From positions 32,335 through 96,334 of the forward strand of contig JAGBDU010000002.1 in the NCBI GenBank assembly GCA_017937285.1: a DNA stretch of 64,000 bases. Direction: 5' to 3'. This DNA comes from Clostridia bacterium (GTDB lineage: Bacteria > Bacillota > Clostridia > TANB77 > CAG-508). Below the pieces are notes generated by a model. It searched no databases, was not told the origin of the DNA, and was given only the letters and a program-made list of their open reading frames with translations. Made by a program: the position numbers and the translations under genes. Within the stretch, counting starts at the first letter, position 1. The number at the start of each line of letters is the position of its first letter. This document shows, piece by piece, positions 31,780 to 41,376 of this stretch.

Positions 31780-32757
31780 ATGAATTTTCAACTCAAAGTA
31801 TTACTACTATCCTTTGCTGTTAGTGTAATATTAGCGGTAATAATCATACCAATTTTAAGAAAACTAAAAGTGGGTCAAATGGAAAGAGAAGATGGACCAC
31901 AATCGCATTTAAAAAAACAAGGAACTCCTACAATGGGAGGAATTATAATGGCACTTACTATGCTTGCAATATCAGTATTTTTATATTTTGATTATGCAAA
32001 AACTGAGCCAGATGTTGCAAACAAAATGATTCCATTAATATTCATTACTATTGGATTTGGATTAGTAGGATTTGTGGATGATTTTAAAAAATTAATATTA
32101 AAAAATACAAAAGGATTAAAACCTTTATATAAGATGATAGGATTACTTGTAATTTCTGTTATATATACTTTATATCTAGTTAAATATTTAAACATAGGAA
32201 CAGATACATATATTCCAATATTCAAAGAATATATTACATTACCAATATGGCTATACATACCTTTTGCAATATTTGTATTACTTGGTACTACAAATGCAGT
32301 AAATTTAACAGATGGAATAGATGGATTATCAACAAGTGTTACCACAATAATTTTAACATGTTTAGTTTCAATTAGTATAATTTTAGGGATAAAAGAAATA
32401 ACATTAGTAGGAACTATTTTAATTGGTGCATGTTTAGGGTTTTTATTATTTAATTTACATCCTGCAAAAGTATTTATGGGTGATACAGGTTCACTATTAT
32501 TGGGTGGCGCAATTGCTGGAATAGCACTATATTTAAAAATGCCGTTATTATTAATAATTATTGCATTAATTCCAATAATAGAAACTATATCTGTAATGAT
32601 GCAAGTTATGTATTATAAAAAAACGGGGAAAAGAATATTTAAAATGGCACCAATACATCACCATTTTGAATTAGAAGGATGGAAAGAAGGAAAAGTTGTT
32701 TCTGTTTTTAGCATAATTACATTAATATTATGCATTATTGGAATAAATGTGATATAA
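31780..32757 (+). CDS. mraY: phospho-MurNAc-pentapeptide translocase
   Basis: Integral membrane enzyme that transfers phospho-MurNAc-pentapeptide to undecaprenyl phosphate to make lipid I; about 325 residues and ten hydrophobic segments. Diagnostic motifs are GFVDDFKK, NAVNLTDGIDGLS, GDTGSLLLGG and the PIHHHFE loop. The frame is open from 31762. AAAGGA sits over that first ATG and ends nine bases before the ATG at 31780, so I chose the latter (MNFQLKV). A 140-base gap from murE holds a degenerate copy of the GGACGGAG hairpin family. Confidence 0.96.
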   Translation: MNFQLKVLLLSFAVSVILAVIIIPILRKLKVGQMEREDGPQSHLKKQGTPTMGGIIMALTMLAISVFLYFDYAKTEPDVANKMIPLIFITIGFGLVGFVDDFKKLILKNTKGLKPLYKMIGLLVISVIYTLYLVKYLNIGTDTYIPIFKEYITLPIWLYIPFAIFVLLGTTNAVNLTDGIDGLSTSVTTIILTCLVSISIILGIKEITLVGTILIGACLGFLLFNLHPAKVFMGDTGSLLLGGAIAGIALYLKMPLLLIIIALIPIIETISVMMQVMYYKKTGKRIFKMAPIHHHFELEGWKEGKVVSVFSIITLILCIIGINVI

Positions 32758-32778
32758 ATTTAATTAAGGAGATTACGA

Positions 32779-33933
32779 ATGCAAAAAAAGACGAAAAAAT
32801 TTTCAAAATTTGTAAATAATCAATTTGATTTTATATTATGCATTACAGTAATACTTTTATTGGCTTTAGGAATAATAATGGTATTATCAGCGAGTGCACC
32901 ATCTGCATTATCGACAACGGGAAATAGCTATTTTTATGTCAAAAAGCAATTAATATTTGCAGTAGCCGGAATATTTGTAATGCTTTTTTTATCAAAGGTT
33001 GATTATCGATTTTATAAAAAATATTATTGGCAAATTTATTTTTTGTCGTGGATTATACTTTTGCTAGTACTTGTACCTGGTCTAGGATATTCTGTAAAAG
33101 GTGCTACAAGATGGATAAGAATAGGAGGATATCAATTTCAACCATCTGAACTCACTAAAATTGGGTTAATTATATTTTTTGCAGGATATTTAAGTGATCA
33201 CAGAAATGAGCTATATGATTTTAAAAAGGGATTTATAAAACCAATATGTTTTTTAATTCCTCCAATAGGAATATTATTTTTTGTACAAAATCACCTTAGT
33301 GTTTCATTAGTTATATGTATCATAACTATTGTTATAATGTTCATTGCAGGATGTAGACTAAAGCATTTTGCTGTTGTTGGAATAGTAGGAATATCCTTAA
33401 TAATAGGTATATTTGGATTTTTACAAGTATCTGGAGCAGGAGAAGGAAACTTTAGATTAGATAGAATATCTACATATTTTGATCCATGGGCTGATGCACA
33501 AGGAACAGGATATCAAACTGTTCAAAGCCTATATGCTATTGGATCTGGCGGAATGTTTGGGTTAGGACTTGGAAATAGTAAACAAAAATATTTATATATT
33601 CCAGAGCCACATAATGATTTCATATTTTCAATATTGGCAGAAGAATTAGGGTTTGCTGGCTGTGTAATAGTTATTATATTATTTGCAATATTTATTTGGA
33701 GAGGTATATTAATTGCTATGAGAGCTACAGATATGTATGGAACTTTAGTAGCAGTAGGAATAACTACCTTAATAGCAGTGCAAGCTATAATTAATATAGC
33801 TGTTGTTACAGCAACTGTTCCTACAACAGGTATGTCATTACCATTTTTCAGTTATGGTGGTACAGCACTGTTATTGTTATTAGCAAATGTGGGAATACTT
33901 TTAAATATTTCAAGGTCAAGTTCAAAAGTGTAA
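32779..33933 (+). CDS. ftsW: SEDS-family peptidoglycan polymerase FtsW
   Basis: Membrane glycosyltransferase of the SEDS family, 384 residues with about ten membrane segments, polymerising lipid II with its partner class B PBP. Family landmarks are GATRWI, QPSELTK, EPHNDFIFSILAEELG and PFFSYGGT. The catalytically important Asp-containing loop before GYQTVQSL is present (WADAQGTGYQ). The position usually read as QPDLGT is QNHLSV here. The gene lies between mraY and murG, which supports FtsW (or SpoVE) over RodA. AAGGAG precedes the ATG. Confidence 0.93.
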   Translation: MQKKTKKFSKFVNNQFDFILCITVILLLALGIIMVLSASAPSALSTTGNSYFYVKKQLIFAVAGIFVMLFLSKVDYRFYKKYYWQIYFLSWIILLLVLVPGLGYSVKGATRWIRIGGYQFQPSELTKIGLIIFFAGYLSDHRNELYDFKKGFIKPICFLIPPIGILFFVQNHLSVSLVICIITIVIMFIAGCRLKHFAVVGIVGISLIIGIFGFLQVSGAGEGNFRLDRISTYFDPWADAQGTGYQTVQSLYAIGSGGMFGLGLGNSKQKYLYIPEPHNDFIFSILAEELGFAGCVIVIILFAIFIWRGILIAMRATDMYGTLVAVGITTLIAVQAIINIAVVTATVPTTGMSLPFFSYGGTALLLLLANVGILLNISRSSSKV

Positions 33934-33955
33934 CGAGAAAGGAATGAATTTTTAT

Positions 33956-35071
33956 ATGAGAGTTATTATTTCGGCAGCAGGTACAGGAGGACATATAAAT
34001 CCTGGAATTGCTATTGCAAATAAAATCAAAGAAAATGAACCAAAATCTGAAATAGTATTTTTCGGTACTGATAGAGGATTAGAAAACGATTTAGTTCCAA
34101 GAGCTGGATATAAATTAAAAACTATTGAGGCATATGGAATTCAACCAAAACTTACAATTAAAAATATAAAACAGATAATTAGAACAATGAAAAGTTCAAA
34201 AATAGTAAAAAAATTTATAGATGAATTTAAGCCAGATGTTGTTATTGGAACAGGTGGATATATATGTGGTCCAGTTTTTTCTGCAGCAAATGCAAAAAAG
34301 ATTCCTACGATTTTACACGAAAGTAATGCATATCCAGGAAAAGCTGTGAAGATGTTTGCAAAAAAAGCTAATAAAGTATTAGTTGGATTTGAAGAGGCAA
34401 AAAGCAAATTGCCTAATTTAAAAAATGTTGTTGTTACTGGAACTCCTACTAAAATAAAAAAAATAAGTATTTCTGAAGATAAAAAAAGGCAACTATTGTT
34501 ACAAATGGGTTTAAATACAAATCTACCAATAGTTTTAATTTTTGGAGGAAGCCAGGGGGCACAAAAGATAAATGAGGCTGTATCTGATATGATAATAAAT
34601 AATCAAAATGATAATTATCAATTAATATGGGCCACAGGACCAAAGCAATTTGATATTATTAAAGAAAAATTAAATGCAAATAATTTAGATATTGATAATA
34701 TTAAAAATGCAAAAATTTTACCATACATATATAATATGGAAGATCTTATAAACATTTGTGATTTAGTAGTGTGTAGGAGTGGGGCAATGACAATAACAGA
34801 AATTGCAATTGTAGAAAAACCAGCTATATTCATACCATTACCAAGTGTTAGAGCAAATAGGCAAGAAGACAATGCAAGAGTATTAGAAAAATTAAATGCA
34901 GCAAAAGTAATACTAAATTCTGAAATTAATAGTAAAATACTAAATGAATATATTAAAGACATGATTTCTGACAAAGAAAATTTAATAAAAATGGGTAAAA
35001 ATGCAAGTTCAATTGCAATAAAAAATGTTGAAGAAAAAATTTACGAAGAAATTAAAAAAGCTATAAAATAA
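33956..35071 (+). CDS. murG: lipid II synthase (UDP-GlcNAc transferase) MurG
   Basis: Peripheral membrane GT28 glycosyltransferase that adds GlcNAc to lipid I. The glycine-rich N-terminal loop is AAGTGGHINPG, with GTGGYICGP, HESNAYPGK, FGGSQGAQKIN and CRSGAMTITEIA following; 371 residues from the chosen start. The ATG at 33944 touches AAAGGA, so the next ATG at 33956 (MRVIISAAGTGGH) fits better. It follows ftsW by 22 bases and closes the operon at a strong terminator. Confidence 0.96.
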   Translation: MRVIISAAGTGGHINPGIAIANKIKENEPKSEIVFFGTDRGLENDLVPRAGYKLKTIEAYGIQPKLTIKNIKQIIRTMKSSKIVKKFIDEFKPDVVIGTGGYICGPVFSAANAKKIPTILHESNAYPGKAVKMFAKKANKVLVGFEEAKSKLPNLKNVVVTGTPTKIKKISISEDKKRQLLLQMGLNTNLPIVLIFGGSQGAQKINEAVSDMIINNQNDNYQLIWATGPKQFDIIKEKLNANNLDIDNIKNAKILPYIYNMEDLINICDLVVCRSGAMTITEIAIVEKPAIFIPLPSVRANRQEDNARVLEKLNAAKVILNSEINSKILNEYIKDMISDKENLIKMGKNASSIAIKNVEEKIYEEIKKAIK

Positions 35072-35074
35072 AAG

Positions 35075-35110
35075 ATTGCCAAAAGGTTTTGTACTTTTGG
35101 CAATTTTTTA
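35075..35110. terminator. bidirectional terminator after murG
   Basis: Stem ATTGCCAAAAG/CTTTTGGCAAT with loop GTTTTGTA and a following T-run. It is placed four bases after murG. The convergent PBP gene ends 80 bases further. Confidence 0.9.
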
Positions 35111-35189
35111 TTTTATAACTTTTGTAAAACGGCTTATTTTAATCACTATATTGTAATAATTTTTGGTCGTATTTAACTACTACAGAAGA

Positions 35190-37436
35190 TTAATGTGATG
35201 AAGAGCCGATATCTTCTTGTAATGTAACTGTTATTACAGATCCTTCTGTTGTTTCTGTTCCTGCTATTGGATCTTGGCTTACTACTTTGCCTGAACCAAC
35301 TACATTAATGTTTAAATTTTTAGAAGATAATGTATTCTTAGCGGCAGTATAAGACAATCCTTTTAAATCAGGTACGGTTGTTTTTGTTTTATCAGAGCTT
35401 GTTTCGCTAGAATATAATTTTATAATTGAACCTTCAACTAATGGAGTTCCTTGTTTTGGAATTTGCTCAGTTATAATTGCATCTTGTTCACAAGAAAATG
35501 AACATTTAAAACCTTGTTCTTCTAGTAGTTTTTTTGCTTCTGAAGCAGTTTTATTTGTAACACCATGTAAAGTTATCTTTTTCTCTTTTGAAATTGTTTG
35601 ATTTACTGGTGTATCTGTTGAAGAATTTTTTGAAGGAATACCTAAATATGGTAAAACTTCTGATAGTACTTGCGATACAACTGGTGCTGCTATATGTCCA
35701 CCAAAATGATCTTTTCCTTGAGGGTTATATAAAGTAAGTAATACTACAAGTTGTGGATCATCTGAAGGAGCTACTGCAACAAATGATGGTACATATCCAG
35801 CGGTTGAACCTTCTATTGCTTCTGATGTACCAGTTTTTCCAGCAACAGAGTAACCAGCTACTTGACCATATTTTCCACCACCATCGGTAACTACCGATTC
35901 CATCATGCTTAGCATTTTTTTTGAGGTTTCAGCTGATATAACTTGTCTAACTTTTTTTGTTTCCACAGTAGTGATAGCACCTGTATCTGCATTTGTTACC
36001 TCTTTTACAATACGGGGTTGCATTAAATACCCATCATTTGCTATTGCAGATACTGCAGAAATCATTTGTAGCGGAGTAATTGTAAATCTTTGTCCAAAAG
36101 ATATAGTGGCAAGTTCAACTGGACCTACAGAAGATTTATTATGGAATATTCCAAAGGCTTCACCAGAAGTAGCAATGCTAGTTTTCTTAAAAAATCCAAA
36201 TGCTTCAAAATATTTGTATAAAGTGTCAACACCTATTTTTTGACCTAATTGGATAAATGCAGGATTACAAGAGTTTTGTAATGCTTGTCTTAAAGATTGA
36301 TATCCGTGACCTGCAGTATTAGCACAGCCTATTTTTCTATCTGCAATCTCCTGAAAACCTGAACAACGAAAAACTGCTGATGTATCAGTATCTACAATAT
36401 TTTCTTCTAGTGCAGCTGATGCAACAACAACTTTAAATACTGAACCAGGTTCATATGTATTTGACACCGCAGTATTTCTCCACATCTTTTGAAGAGCTTC
36501 GCTTTGTGCAGAAGGAGATAATGAATCCCAAGATTCTGATAAAGATTCATTTGGTTCAAAAGGTAAGTTTAAGTTATAATCTGGATATGTAGCCATAGCT
36601 AAGATATCACCAGTATTTGGGTCCATAATTATTATATTTCCACCATCTACACATTTATTAGTAGCACAAGCTTGCTCTAAATATTTTTCTGCGATTGTTT
36701 GAATATTTATATCTATAGTTAAAGTTAGGTTACTTCCATTTTCAGCTGCATAATATTGAGCATCTTGATTCGAAATTAAATCTTGAGATGCATCTTGAGT
36801 TGTTGTTATTTTACCAGCAGTACCTGCAAGTGTTGTATCCCAGTGATATTCTAAACCAGTCAAACCTTGATTATCATTTCCACAAAATCCAATCAAATTA
36901 GATGCTAAATTAGAGTAAGGGTAATATCGTTTGGTATCTTCATCAATATTTATACCAGCAGATATTTTGTTTTCTTCCATCCATTTTTGTAGTTCTGATA
37001 TTTTATCTTTTTCTACTTTTTGAACAATGGTTTCAACAGAGTTATTACTACAAACTTTAGTTAATGTTTCTTGATAATCTAATTCAAAAATTTCTGATAG
37101 TTTTGTAGCTATTTTTTCTTGTAGCTCTTTTGTTTCATTATTAGTATTTTTTACAAATTTTTGCGGATTTATTGTAACAGTATCAACATCAGCACTAATT
37201 GCAAGAGCTGTTCCTGTAGAATCGTAAATAGCCCCTCTTTTAGCACTTAATATTCTACTTGTAGTTTGTTGTTTGGTTGCAAGTTCTTTTAAATAACTAC
37301 CTTGAATAAATTGTAGGTATGCAATTTTTATTAATAGTATAAAAAAAACAATGAATATGATTAACTCCAAAGCAAAAAATCTTTTTGGCCTAGAAGCCTT
37401 ATATTTTATATTATTTTTTGATTTATTAGTTTCCAA
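35190..37436 (-). CDS. class B penicillin-binding protein with two PASTA domains (SpoVD type)
   Basis: Transpeptidase of 748 residues, paralogous to the 28027 PBP. One membrane helix lies near residues 18-38. The dimerisation domain starts at LSAKRGAIYDSTG. The active-site motifs are EPGSVFK, NSCNP and AGKTGTSE. Two PASTA domains end the protein (KITLHGVTNKTASEAKKLL and TVPDLKGLSYTAAKNTL). It is transcribed towards the wall operon. The start is TTG at 37436 behind a weak GGTGA. An upstream TTGATT/TAAAAT promoter supports a separate transcript. Sporulation or division use cannot be told from sequence alone. Confidence 0.9.
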   Translation of the reverse strand: METNKSKNNIKYKASRPKRFFALELIIFIVFFILLIKIAYLQFIQGSYLKELATKQQTTSRILSAKRGAIYDSTGTALAISADVDTVTINPQKFVKNTNNETKELQEKIATKLSEIFELDYQETLTKVCSNNSVETIVQKVEKDKISELQKWMEENKISAGINIDEDTKRYYPYSNLASNLIGFCGNDNQGLTGLEYHWDTTLAGTAGKITTTQDASQDLISNQDAQYYAAENGSNLTLTIDINIQTIAEKYLEQACATNKCVDGGNIIIMDPNTGDILAMATYPDYNLNLPFEPNESLSESWDSLSPSAQSEALQKMWRNTAVSNTYEPGSVFKVVVASAALEENIVDTDTSAVFRCSGFQEIADRKIGCANTAGHGYQSLRQALQNSCNPAFIQLGQKIGVDTLYKYFEAFGFFKKTSIATSGEAFGIFHNKSSVGPVELATISFGQRFTITPLQMISAVSAIANDGYLMQPRIVKEVTNADTGAITTVETKKVRQVISAETSKKMLSMMESVVTDGGGKYGQVAGYSVAGKTGTSEAIEGSTAGYVPSFVAVAPSDDPQLVVLLTLYNPQGKDHFGGHIAAPVVSQVLSEVLPYLGIPSKNSSTDTPVNQTISKEKKITLHGVTNKTASEAKKLLEEQGFKCSFSCEQDAIITEQIPKQGTPLVEGSIIKLYSSETSSDKTKTTVPDLKGLSYTAAKNTLSSKNLNINVVGSGKVVSQDPIAGTETTEGSVITVTLQEDIGSSSH

Positions 37437-37478
37437 ATAATCACCAACTTTATTTTATTTTATTTTTTGACAATATTT

Positions 37479-37507
37479 ATTTTATATTAAGCATATTAAA
37501 AAATCAA
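37479..37507 (-). promoter_or_regulatory. promoter of the second PBP gene
   Basis: On the minus strand TTGATT (37502-37507) and TAAAAT (37479-37484) are 17 bases apart. It lies about 43 bases before the TTG start. Confidence 0.65.
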
Positions 37508-37534
37508 GAAATTTGGAAAATTTTATTATAATGA

Positions 37535-37563
37535 TTGACTTTATAAAATAAATTTGTTATTAT
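37535..37563 (+). promoter_or_regulatory. promoter of yifB
   Basis: TTGACT (37535-37540) and TATTAT (37558-37563) are 17 bases apart, about 55 bases before the yifB ATG. It is divergent from the PBP promoter. Confidence 0.65.
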
Positions 37564-37618
37564 AATAAAAATTTTATTCAAAAAATTTATTTCTAAAAAA
37601 TTTTCCAAAGGAGAGCAA

Positions 37619-39148
37619 ATGTTATCTATAATAAAAAGTATAACCCTTCATGGTTTAGAAGGTTTTATTGTTGACGTTCAAGTTGATGTTGCAGGAGGAA
37701 TTCCTTGTTGTGATATTGTAGGATTACCAGATATCAGTATTCGTGAATCAAAAGAAAGAGTAAGAGCTGCTATCAAAAATTCAGGATATGAATTTCCAAG
37801 TAGAAGGATTGTAATTAATCTAGCTCCAGCTACTATAAAAAAAGAGGGCTCTGCATTTGATTTACCAATAGCTATTGCCATATTAATGGCAAGTGGATGC
37901 ATAAATGAATTTAGTCACGAAAAAGTAGTTTTTTTAGGTGAATTATCATTAGATGGCAATATAAATGGAATACAGGGAATACTTCCAATGTGTATTGAAG
38001 CCAAAAGGCTAGGAATCAAAAAAATTGTTGTTCCAAAAGATAATGTAAAAGAAGCGAGTGTTGTTTCAGGAATAGAAGTAATACCAGTAAATTCATTAAA
38101 TCAGGTAGTTGCATATTTAAATGGACAAATTTTAATTAAAAATGAGCAATTTAACTTTGAAAATTTATATAAATGCAATTATGATGGCAATTTAGATTTT
38201 TCTGAAGTAAAAGGGCAAAAAAATATAAAAAGAGCTATAGAAGTTGCAGCAAGTGGAGCACATAATTGCCTACTAATAGGTAGTCCAGGATCCGGAAAAA
38301 CTATGATGGCAAGAAGAATTCCAACTATATTACCAAATTTAAGTTTTGATGAATCACTAGAAGTAACTAAAATACATAGTATTGCAGGAAATATTACAAG
38401 CAAAAATCCATTTATAGTAAATAGACCATTTAGGTATCCACATCACACTATTTCCAAAACATCACTTGTAGGAGGAGGAAAAATACCAAAACCAGGTGAA
38501 ATAAGTTTAGCACATTATGGTGTTTTATTTTTAGATGAACTTCCAGAATTTGATAAATCTACAATAGAAGTTTTAAGAGGACCTTTAGAAGATGGAAAAA
38601 TCACAATAAGTAGAGTTAATGCAGTATTAACATATCCATGCAAATTTATGCTAGTAGCTAGCATGAACCCATGTCCATGTGGATATTACGGTTCAGATAA
38701 AGAATGTAATTGTAGTAGCCAAAGCATAAAAAAATATATTGGAAAAATAAGTGGACCATTATTAGACAGAATTGATATTCAAGTAGAAGTAAGTAGTGTA
38801 AAATATGAAAATTTAAATTCTAAAAATGAAGAAGAATCTTCTGCAAAAATACGAAAAAGAGTAGAAGAAACAAGAAAAATTCAATTAGATCGTTATAAAG
38901 AAATCGGAATTTTTTCTAATTCCGAATTAACCCCAAAACTAATAGAAAAATATTGTAAGTTAGATTCTAAATGCAAAGAAATATTAGAAAAGGCTTTTGA
39001 TAAATTAGGCCTTAGTGCAAGAGCATATGGAAGAATTTTAAAAGTTGCAAGAACAATTGCTGATATGGAAAAAAGTGAAAATATAAAAGCAACGCATTTG
39101 TTGGAGGCAATTCAATATAGAAGTTTGGATAAAAAATATAGTAAGTAA
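37619..39148 (+). CDS. comM: YifB/ComM family Mg-chelatase-like AAA+ ATPase
   Basis: 509-residue AAA+ protein of the YifB/ComM family, known as a helicase promoting branch migration in natural transformation. The N-terminal Lon-protease-like fold starts LSIIKSITLHGLEGFIVDV. The Walker A loop GSPGSGKTMMARR is near residue 220 and the Walker B LFLDELPEF near 303. The MNPCPCGYYG block and a C-terminal Mg-chelatase helical domain are present. AAAGGAG lies at good distance from the ATG. The neighbours dprA and yraN give the common Bacillota order yifB-dprA-yraN. Confidence 0.94.
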   Translation: MLSIIKSITLHGLEGFIVDVQVDVAGGIPCCDIVGLPDISIRESKERVRAAIKNSGYEFPSRRIVINLAPATIKKEGSAFDLPIAIAILMASGCINEFSHEKVVFLGELSLDGNINGIQGILPMCIEAKRLGIKKIVVPKDNVKEASVVSGIEVIPVNSLNQVVAYLNGQILIKNEQFNFENLYKCNYDGNLDFSEVKGQKNIKRAIEVAASGAHNCLLIGSPGSGKTMMARRIPTILPNLSFDESLEVTKIHSIAGNITSKNPFIVNRPFRYPHHTISKTSLVGGGKIPKPGEISLAHYGVLFLDELPEFDKSTIEVLRGPLEDGKITISRVNAVLTYPCKFMLVASMNPCPCGYYGSDKECNCSSQSIKKYIGKISGPLLDRIDIQVEVSSVKYENLNSKNEEESSAKIRKRVEETRKIQLDRYKEIGIFSNSELTPKLIEKYCKLDSKCKEILEKAFDKLGLSARAYGRILKVARTIADMEKSENIKATHLLEAIQYRSLDKKYSK

Positions 39149-39171
39149 GATGAATATTAGGAGGGATTTTT

Positions 39172-39795
39172 ATATTAAATAAAAAAGTCTACGAAATTTA
39201 TAATACAGATGAGGTATATTCTAATTTATTAAAAGAGATATCAAGCCCACCAAAAAAGTTATATGCCATGGGTAACATAAGTTTGTTAAACAAAAACTCA
39301 ATAGCTATAATTGGATCAAGAAATAGCTCTGAATATGGAAGAAATATCACCAAAAAAATCACAAAAGAATTAGTAGAAAATAATATGGTGATTGTTAGTG
39401 GAATGGCAAAAGGAATAGATTCTATTGCACACGAAAGTTGTATAAAACATGCAGGAAAAACAATTGCTGTGCTAGGAAGTGGATTTAAACATATATATCC
39501 AAAAGAAAATGAAAAATTATTTTATAACATAATAGAAAATGATGGTCTTGTTTTATCCGAATTTCCAATAGATTCACCAGTACAGATGAAAAATTTTCCA
39601 AGAAGAAATAGAATAATTAGTGGCTTAGCACTAGGAGTATTAGTTATAGAAGCAGCATATAGAAGTGGAACAAGTATAACAGCAAAATTCGCTAAAGCAC
39701 AGGGAAAAGAAGTATTTTGCATACCAAATAGTATAGGAAACAAAAACAGTTATGGAACAATAGATTTAATAAAAAAACGGTGCAACTCTAGTTAG
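39172..39795 (+). CDS. dprA: DprA, N-terminal (Rossmann) part, ended by a frameshift
   Basis: DNA-processing protein that loads RecA on incoming single strands in transformation. Visible blocks are IAIIGSRNSSEYG, VSGMAKGIDSIAHE, VLGSGFKHIYPKEN, FPRRNRIISGLALG and EAAYRSGTSITAKFA. The frame then ends as IDLIKKRCNSS, whereas the family reads on as LIKxGATLV. Removing one A from the A7 run at 39771-39777 restores that text. No ATG fits the N-terminus: AGGAGGG at 39159-39165 is followed by ATA at 39172 in frame, a rare start, and the first in-frame ATG (39268) would lose about 32 residues. It is either a real lesion, slippage or a sequencing error. Confidence 0.85.
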   Translation: MLNKKVYEIYNTDEVYSNLLKEISSPPKKLYAMGNISLLNKNSIAIIGSRNSSEYGRNITKKITKELVENNMVIVSGMAKGIDSIAHESCIKHAGKTIAVLGSGFKHIYPKENEKLFYNIIENDGLVLSEFPIDSPVQMKNFPRRNRIISGLALGVLVIEAAYRSGTSITAKFAKAQGKEVFCIPNSIGNKNSYGTIDLIKKRCNSS

Positions 39796-40081
39796 AAGCG
39801 CTAAAGACATTTTTAAAAAGTTAGATTTAGATTTATATGCAGATTGTAGTCTAGAAAAAAAGAAAAAGTTAAACAAACAATTAAAAATATTAGATGAAAA
39901 TGGTAGAAAAATATTTAACTGTATTTATGAAAATGAGGGAATAGGTGCAGAGGAAATATCTGAAAAAACAAATATAAGTATAATTACAATAAATCAGATA
40001 TTAACATTTCTAGAAATTGATGAATTTATTATAAATATTGGAATGAATAAATTTAAAGTATTAGAGGATTACTATGAATAA
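39779..40081 (+). pseudogene. dprA: DprA, C-terminal part in the shifted frame
   Basis: Reads GATLVRSAKDIFKKLDL directly after the A7 run. It continues through a helical linker to a small winged-helix-like domain (NGRKIFNCIYENEGIGAEEI to FKVLEDYYE), as in full-length DprA. There is no start codon or ribosome site of its own. Its stop overlaps the first bases of yraN, as expected if the two are translationally coupled. Together the pieces would make a protein of about 303 residues. Confidence 0.8.
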
Positions 40082-40430
40082 ATTTGAATTTGGAAGAATT
40101 GGTGAAGATATAACTTGTAAATATTTAATAAATAACAATTATAAGATTATAGAAAAAAATTTTTATTATAATGGTGGGGAAATTGATATTATTGCTTTTG
40201 ATGAAGAAAAAAATGAGCTGGTATTTATAGAAGTAAAAACTAGAGCAAATAAAAATTATGGCTTACCTTCAGAATCTGTTGATACCAATAAACTAAAACA
40301 TATAACAAAAGGAATAAAATATTATTTACATATAAACAAATTAGAAGACGCTTTTATAAGAATTGATATAATAGAATTATTTTATAAAAAAAATAAATTT
40401 TATATAAACCACATAAAACAGATAATTTAG
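40074..40430 (+). CDS. yraN: YraN family (UPF0102) nuclease-like protein
   Basis: 118-residue protein with a restriction-endonuclease-like fold. The diagnostic text is NGGEIDIIAFD followed by ELVFIEVKTR, the Asp and Glu-x-Lys of a PD-(D/E)XK site. The start FGRIGEDITCKYL is typical of the family. Its cellular role is not established. It overlaps the end of dprA by eight bases, so it belongs to that operon. Confidence 0.93.
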   Translation: MNKFEFGRIGEDITCKYLINNNYKIIEKNFYYNGGEIDIIAFDEEKNELVFIEVKTRANKNYGLPSESVDTNKLKHITKGIKYYLHINKLEDAFIRIDIIELFYKKNKFYINHIKQII

Positions 40431-40432
40431 TA

Positions 40433-40461
40433 TTGTAAAAGATAAATTTTTATTATATAAT
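40433..40461 (+). promoter_or_regulatory. promoter of rsmA
   Basis: TTGTAA (40433-40438) and a perfect TATAAT (40456-40461) are 17 bases apart, about 30 bases before the rsmA start. Confidence 0.7.
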
Positions 40462-40490
40462 AAAAGAGTATAAAAGTAAAAGGTGGTAAT

Positions 40491-41363
40491 ATGAAGAACT
40501 TATACGAGAAAACAAAATTTATATTAAAAAAATATAAAATATCTGCCAATAAAAGTCTTGGTCAAAATTTTTTAATAAATGATTCAGTAGTAGATAAAAT
40601 AGTAGAATCAGCAGAAATAAATAAAGAAGACTTAATAATAGAAATAGGTCCAGGGTTAGGAAATTTAACTGAACTTTTATTAGAAAAAGCAGGCAAAGTA
40701 ATTGCAATAGAGCTAGATCAAAGAATGCTAGAAATTTTAACAGACAGATTTTCAATGTATAAAAATTTTGAAATTATCAATGAAGATGTTTTAAAAGTAG
40801 ATTTAAATAATCTAATAAAAACTAATAAAAGCTCTGATATCAAAAAAGTAAAAATAGTAGCAAATCTACCATATTACATAACAACTCCAATTATAATGAA
40901 ATTATTAGAAGAAAAACTAGACATAGAAACAATAACTGTTATGGTACAAAAAGAAGTAGCAGACAGGTTAATAGCCACTCCAGGAGATAAATTATCAGGA
41001 GCAATAACATATTGTGTATATTATTATGCTACTTCTGAAAGTGTGGTAATGGTAGAAAATAATTCATTTATACCTGAACCTGAAGTAGACTCAGAAGTAA
41101 TTAAATTATCTATAAGAAAAACAGCACCAGTTAAATTATTGGACGAGCAAAATTTTTTCAAACTGATTAAAGTAAGTTTTATGCAAAGAAGAAAAACATT
41201 AATAAATGCATTAGTAAATGGTGGAATTATACAAAATAAAGATAAAGCAAAAAAAATATTAGATGATTTAAAAATAGACCACAATACTAGAGGAGAGACC
41301 TTGTCAATAGAAAAATTTGCAGAAATTTCTAATTACATAATAAAAAATGAAAATTTAAATTAG
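40491..41363 (+). CDS. rsmA: 16S rRNA dimethyladenosine transferase
   Basis: SAM-dependent methyltransferase (KsgA) that dimethylates two adjacent adenines near the 3' end of 16S rRNA late in 30S assembly; 290 residues. Motifs are SLGQNFLIN, the SAM loop EIGPGLGNLTELLL, the acidic AIELDQRM, and NLPYYITTPI for adenine binding. The C-terminal small helical domain has SFMQRRKTLINAL. AAAGGTGG precedes the ATG. Confidence 0.97.
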   Translation: MKNLYEKTKFILKKYKISANKSLGQNFLINDSVVDKIVESAEINKEDLIIEIGPGLGNLTELLLEKAGKVIAIELDQRMLEILTDRFSMYKNFEIINEDVLKVDLNNLIKTNKSSDIKKVKIVANLPYYITTPIIMKLLEEKLDIETITVMVQKEVADRLIATPGDKLSGAITYCVYYYATSESVVMVENNSFIPEPEVDSEVIKLSIRKTAPVKLLDEQNFFKLIKVSFMQRRKTLINALVNGGIIQNKDKAKKILDDLKIDHNTRGETLSIEKFAEISNYIIKNENLN

Positions 41364-41376
41364 AAAGGAAATGTGT

